The notes below the pieces were generated by a model, which was not told the DNA's origin, searched no databases, and was given only the letters and a program-made list of their open reading frames with translations. The translations under genes were made by a program, and so were the position numbers. From a virus, in IMG/VR virus record IMGVR_UViG_3300040801_003977, positions 1 through 41,822 of that record: DNA of 41,822 nt. One strand, written 5' to 3'. Positions 39,240 to 41,822 of this stretch are shown in pieces (position 1 is the first letter of the stretch; each line of letters opens with the position of its first letter).

Positions 39240-40022
39240 CTATCCTTGTTTAAATATCTTTCTGAACTCTTCCATGTTCATGCCTAAACTGCCACCTGGG
39301 TCTTGCTTGCGTCCAGGAGAAATTTGGTCGTGAGATACGATCCACTCAGGATCAAACTCTGGGTTGTCTTTAGCGATATGGTTGATTAGATCCACAAGTG
39401 ATTGCATTTGTGCTGGCGTAAACAACTCATAGGTCCCTTGCACGATGTTCTTTTCATTCTTAAAGAACTTCTTTTCTGTTTGAAGGTTCGCTAAGCGTGG
39501 AGTCCCATCAAGCCTCCCCCAACAGCACACCTCAATGCCCACACAATATTGGCTAATACCCGTCTTGCCTTTCCATGAGCTTTTGCCAGCGTGCCAAACA
39601 ACGTGCTTCATCGGGTCAAAGTTACTTGGAATATAAAGCTTCCCGTCCTCATCCATAACGATGGCACCAAGGTTTTTGCTGGCAAGGTAGTTTACCACAC
39701 CACGGGCGTTTGAACTCTTTCTTCCACTAACAGTGTAATGAACGACGACACCTTTTGGGCGACCACTAAGAGTCCTAAAGTTACCATTGAGCTTATAACG
39801 AACATTAGGCAAAGAGATAAACTCAACGCGAGATTCTTGAGTAAAGTCATTCTTTGGCTCCTCGTTAGGGCGATCAGGTTCAACGTCTTCAGTTATAATG
39901 TCAGCCTTAGCTTGAGCAATTGAGTCCCATGCCAGGTCGAGCTTTTCAAAGTCGTTTTTATCAATGGCCTCAGTGAGCGCCCATCGTGCGGTGAATAAAC
40001 TATCCTTTATCTTTTTGCTCAT
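39240..40022 (-). CDS. AmpD-type N-acetylmuramoyl-L-alanine amidase (endolysin)
   Basis: From ATG 40022 (AGGA eight bases upstream) the product is 260 residues. The zinc ligands are His 95 (VVHYT), His 231 (VSHDQISPG) and Asp 241 (KQDPGG); Glu 164 (GIE) and Lys 239 complete the active site. It cuts the amide bond between the muramic acid and the stem peptide, releasing progeny. An N-terminal stretch of about 70 charged residues is not a signal peptide, so a holin is needed for export. It lies between holin-like and membrane genes. Confidence 0.9.
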   Translation of the reverse strand: MSKKIKDSLFTARWALTEAIDKNDFEKLDLAWDSIAQAKADIITEDVEPDRPNEEPKNDFTQESRVEFISLPNVRYKLNGNFRTLSGRPKGVVVHYTVSGRKSSNARGVVNYLASKNLGAIVMDEDGKLYIPSNFDPMKHVVWHAGKSSWKGKTGISQYCVGIEVCCWGRLDGTPRLANLQTEKKFFKNEKNIVQGTYELFTPAQMQSLVDLINHIAKDNPEFDPEWIVSHDQISPGRKQDPGGSLGMNMEEFRKIFKQG

Positions 40023-40236
40023 CTTCAAGTTCCTTTAGGAGTTGTTTTTGCATTTGCTCTTTGGCGTTCTCACCCGCCAAGTGTGTCGAAACCTTGCCCT
40101 TGCCTGAGAGATCAACCTTATCTAAAAAGGCGTAATAGCTTTGTACCATTTCCTCTTCTTGTTTCTGGGCTTTCATCCATTTGTCGAGAAAGTAAAAAAT
40201 GAGCGGGCCTAACGCTCTTGCTATCCATTCAATCAT
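40000..40236 (-). CDS. Small membrane protein of the lysis group
   Basis: This 78-residue protein has one hydrophobic segment (about 3-20) and a long charged helical tail. It overlaps both the lipoprotein gene (4 bases) and the amidase gene (23 bases). Its shape fits a small inner-membrane spanin or a holin accessory; with the lipoprotein upstream it could be a two-part spanin, but the tail length is short. Confidence 0.55.
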   Translation of the reverse strand: MIEWIARALGPLIFYFLDKWMKAQKQEEEMVQSYYAFLDKVDLSGKGKVSTHLAGENAKEQMQKQLLKELEDEQKDKG

Positions 40237-40973
40237 TCGATACCTCGTATGGGTAAAACCTGATAGCCGTGCATGATCGCCTTATGGACCATGTTTAAAG
40301 GGTCTTTCACATCTATAAAGTAAACGTCACACTCTCCACTTGGCATGATAAACTCCCACACCTTGGCATTTGGTTCAGCCGTTGTGAGGTTATATATCTC
40401 ACAGCCTGGGCTTTTTGATGGTCTTACTTCGCGGTCAAACTCGTATCTTTGAATGAGGGATTCTTTAGCTTGGCACGCGGAAACTCCACCATACTGCCAG
40501 ATCCTGCCGTTACACTTGGTAAGAGCTTTTAATTTATACTTGTCGTTATCTTCAAAACCAATTGTGCCCCACGCGTGCCTGCCTCCCTCGCGCTCATACA
40601 CTCCTACGTCGATCGAGCAATTCGCCTCGCCATCAACAGTGTTTGCCATGTTTACCATAAAGGTATACCCATCGCGCCATCTTGAATCTTTCTTTGGGTT
40701 AGGAGTCTTGAGTTCACGGTGACAACTCGTGACTGTAATCATGTCAGCCACACCTGGAGGAAAAACTTTGATACTATAGTGAGAAGCTTTGGGCATTATA
40801 CCCATGCCGTTAATTGTTAATGGGTCGAGCCACTTCTTATTGACATGATCGTAGCGCTGGATCTCCATACGCACATCGCGCTGATAGTTTACGTCAGTTT
40901 TAAGCTGAGGACGAAAACCTGCACATGAAAAAGATAGCCCCGCAGTTAGCAGGGCCAGAATTAAGTTACGCAC
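40233..40973 (-). CDS. Predicted lipoprotein near the lysis group
   Basis: From the GTG at 40973, which overlaps the previous stop by eight bases, the product begins MRNLILALLTAGLSFSC, a signal sequence with Cys 17 in a lipobox-like place (SFS before Cys is atypical). The 230-residue mature part is beta-rich with seven Cys residues, likely disulfide-bonded in the periplasm. It is too long for a usual outer-membrane spanin, so it may be an envelope or adsorption-related protein. A longer start at 41003 lacks a ribosome binding site. Confidence 0.6.
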   Translation of the reverse strand: MRNLILALLTAGLSFSCAGFRPQLKTDVNYQRDVRMEIQRYDHVNKKWLDPLTINGMGIMPKASHYSIKVFPPGVADMITVTSCHRELKTPNPKKDSRWRDGYTFMVNMANTVDGEANCSIDVGVYEREGGRHAWGTIGFEDNDKYKLKALTKCNGRIWQYGGVSACQAKESLIQRYEFDREVRPSKSPGCEIYNLTTAEPNAKVWEFIMPSGECDVYFIDVKDPLNMVHKAIMHGYQVLPIRGIE

Positions 40974-41304
40974 GAAGAGCTTTAATCTCTTGTACAAGAC
41001 CATAGATGTCTACGATGGTGGCGAGAGCCTTTTTCGTAACAGCATCAAGATCTTTGTCTTCAAGGCTCAACGTAGAGCCGATCAAAGCCATAACTTCTTG
41101 AAGCTCAGCCCCGTCAAGGTCTTTAAGCTCATCACTTACTTGGCCAATGTTTTCAAAAGCCTTTGGTGCTGCCATGAGAGGTTGAACAAAAAGACCAGCA
41201 TCTTCCCAGCTCAACCCATCTTTTGTAGACTTGTCTACGGCGTTTCCAAGCAAAGCTAGAAAAACAACTGCCTCTTTTAAATTTTCAATTCCTACTTTTT
41301 CCAT
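40966..41304 (-). CDS. Small helical protein, unknown
   Basis: This 112-residue protein is acidic and almost entirely helical (IENLKEAVVFLALLGNAVDKS, then ELKDLDGAELQEVMALI). I recall similar proteins next to lysis or tail genes in other phages, without a known function. AAGGGGGAATAA precedes the ATG, identical to the leader of the gene ending at 19565. Confidence 0.65.
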   Translation of the reverse strand: MEKVGIENLKEAVVFLALLGNAVDKSTKDGLSWEDAGLFVQPLMAAPKAFENIGQVSDELKDLDGAELQEVMALIGSTLSLEDKDLDAVTKKALATIVDIYGLVQEIKALRA

Positions 41305-41341
41305 TTATTCCCCCTTAAGGTTGTTTGGTTTGTTTATTTGA

Positions 41342-41822
41342 TTACCATTGGTCTGTTTCGATAAGGTCTGGGCGTTCTTCTAGTTGGACGAATGTTTGGT
41401 CAAAGCCGCCACCCCCGCCAATAAAGCTTGTTGAGGTAGCTGACAAGGAAGCAAAAGTTAAAGTTGACGCGGCTGCCTTGAATTTTCTATAAATAGGCAC
41501 AACTATTGTATCGCCGGTAGAGGCCGAAGACTGCCTGTTTACTAATTGAGCCTGCGCAATTGTTGAACCATTGTGCTGAGCCGTTACCAAAACTGAAACA
41601 TCAGCCCCGCCGGTATTAACCGAAAGCCGGAACTGTCCGCTCATCTCGTACCATTTCCCAATTTCAAGATTGCTAAACGTCAAGTCTGAAATAGTCCCAT
41701 CACTAGTAACATCCGCACTCAATATCTTAGTCTGAACCTTATTGCGCTCTTTAACCGCCCCGTAGAGGGTGAGGTCTGGTATGGAAACAATATCAAAATA
41801 AGTAAAAGTTTCGGAAGCTATA
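41342..41822 (-). CDS. Tail-fibre-like protein, C-terminal 160 residues (continues across the window ends)
   Basis: This frame is open at 41822 and ends at a TAA at 41342. Read on from position 1 it forms the C-terminal part of the 574-residue fibre-like protein that starts at 1244. The join falls inside an Ala codon, and the sequence around it, FDEFKLGPAIASETFTYF, is continuous in style. The part contains Gly-rich GGGGG near its end and a beta-rich stretch, typical of receptor-binding tips. The apparent start at TTG 41722 is not real. Confidence 0.8.
   Translation of the reverse strand, partial: IASETFTYFDIVSIPDLTLYGAVKERNKVQTKILSADVTSDGTISDLTFSNLEIGKWYEMSGQFRLSVNTGGADVSVLVTAQHNGSTIAQAQLVNRQSSASTGDTIVVPIYRKFKAAASTLTFASLSATSTSFIGGGGGFDQTFVQLEERPDLIETDQW

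Noticed and set aside
41342-41722. Independent 126-residue gene with TTG start at 41722
   Set aside because: The frame is open upstream to the window end and continues in frame into the fibre at position 1; no ribosome binding site precedes the TTG.
1-41822. CRISPR array or diversity-generating retroelement
   Set aside because: No regularly spaced direct repeats and no reverse transcriptase frame were seen.

Overview
The window reads as a complete genome of a temperate, short-tailed (podovirus-like) dsDNA phage, cut at an arbitrary point. The minus-strand reading frame that runs off position 1 continues in frame, without a stop, into the minus-strand frame that begins at position 41822. Joined, the two ends give one tail-fibre-like protein of 574 residues, so the 41,822 bases are best read as a circle. 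No rRNA, ribosomal protein or other host housekeeping gene was seen. Several predicted lipoproteins, an AmpD-type amidase and AGGAG-type ribosome binding sites suggest a Gram-negative host; I cannot name it from the sequence.

Late block (minus strand, about 11.5 kb down to 1, then across the join from 41.8 kb down to 30.3 kb). In transcription order it holds a zinc-cluster protein, a small-terminase candidate, a large terminase (TerL) interrupted by a class 3 intein with a LAGLIDADG endonuclease, a small acidic protein, a P22-length portal, scaffold, major capsid protein, a decoration-like protein and the fibre across the join. Then come a lysis group (membrane or lipoproteins, amidase, holin-like protein), a large tail-nozzle-like protein, an adaptor-like protein, a virion protein ending in a Hint domain, a small acetyltransferase and three probable internal or ejection proteins.

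Integration locus (29.1-30.3 kb). A tyrosine integrase reads towards a tRNA-Val(GAC)-like gene on the opposite strand, and its stop codon lies inside the tRNA acceptor end. This is a likely attP.

Early block (minus strand, 29.1 kb down to 18.8 kb). It holds a Sak4-like ATPase, SSB, RecE-like exonuclease, HTH protein, primase, HNH-AP2 endonuclease, DnaB-like helicase, then many small translationally coupled genes. Among these lies a 90-nt element (22231-22320) that can fold into a compact structured RNA with a possible pseudoknot.

Rightward block (plus strand, 12.0-18.8 kb). It holds small unknown proteins, a lipoprotein, a second short tyrosine recombinase, a Cro/CI-type HTH protein and a calcineurin-like phosphoesterase; a RuvC-type resolvase lies on the opposite strand. 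It meets the early block tail to tail at about 18.78 kb.

A 16-bp palindrome of the form ATTAGY-N4-RCTAAT recurs near several gene starts (3028, 10182, 11983, 13038, 13182, 17699) and twice inside structural genes. It is a good candidate for the operator of a phage repressor. Two gene-free stretches (about 11.2-12.0 and 12.5-13.2 kb) hold promoter-like sites and hairpins.
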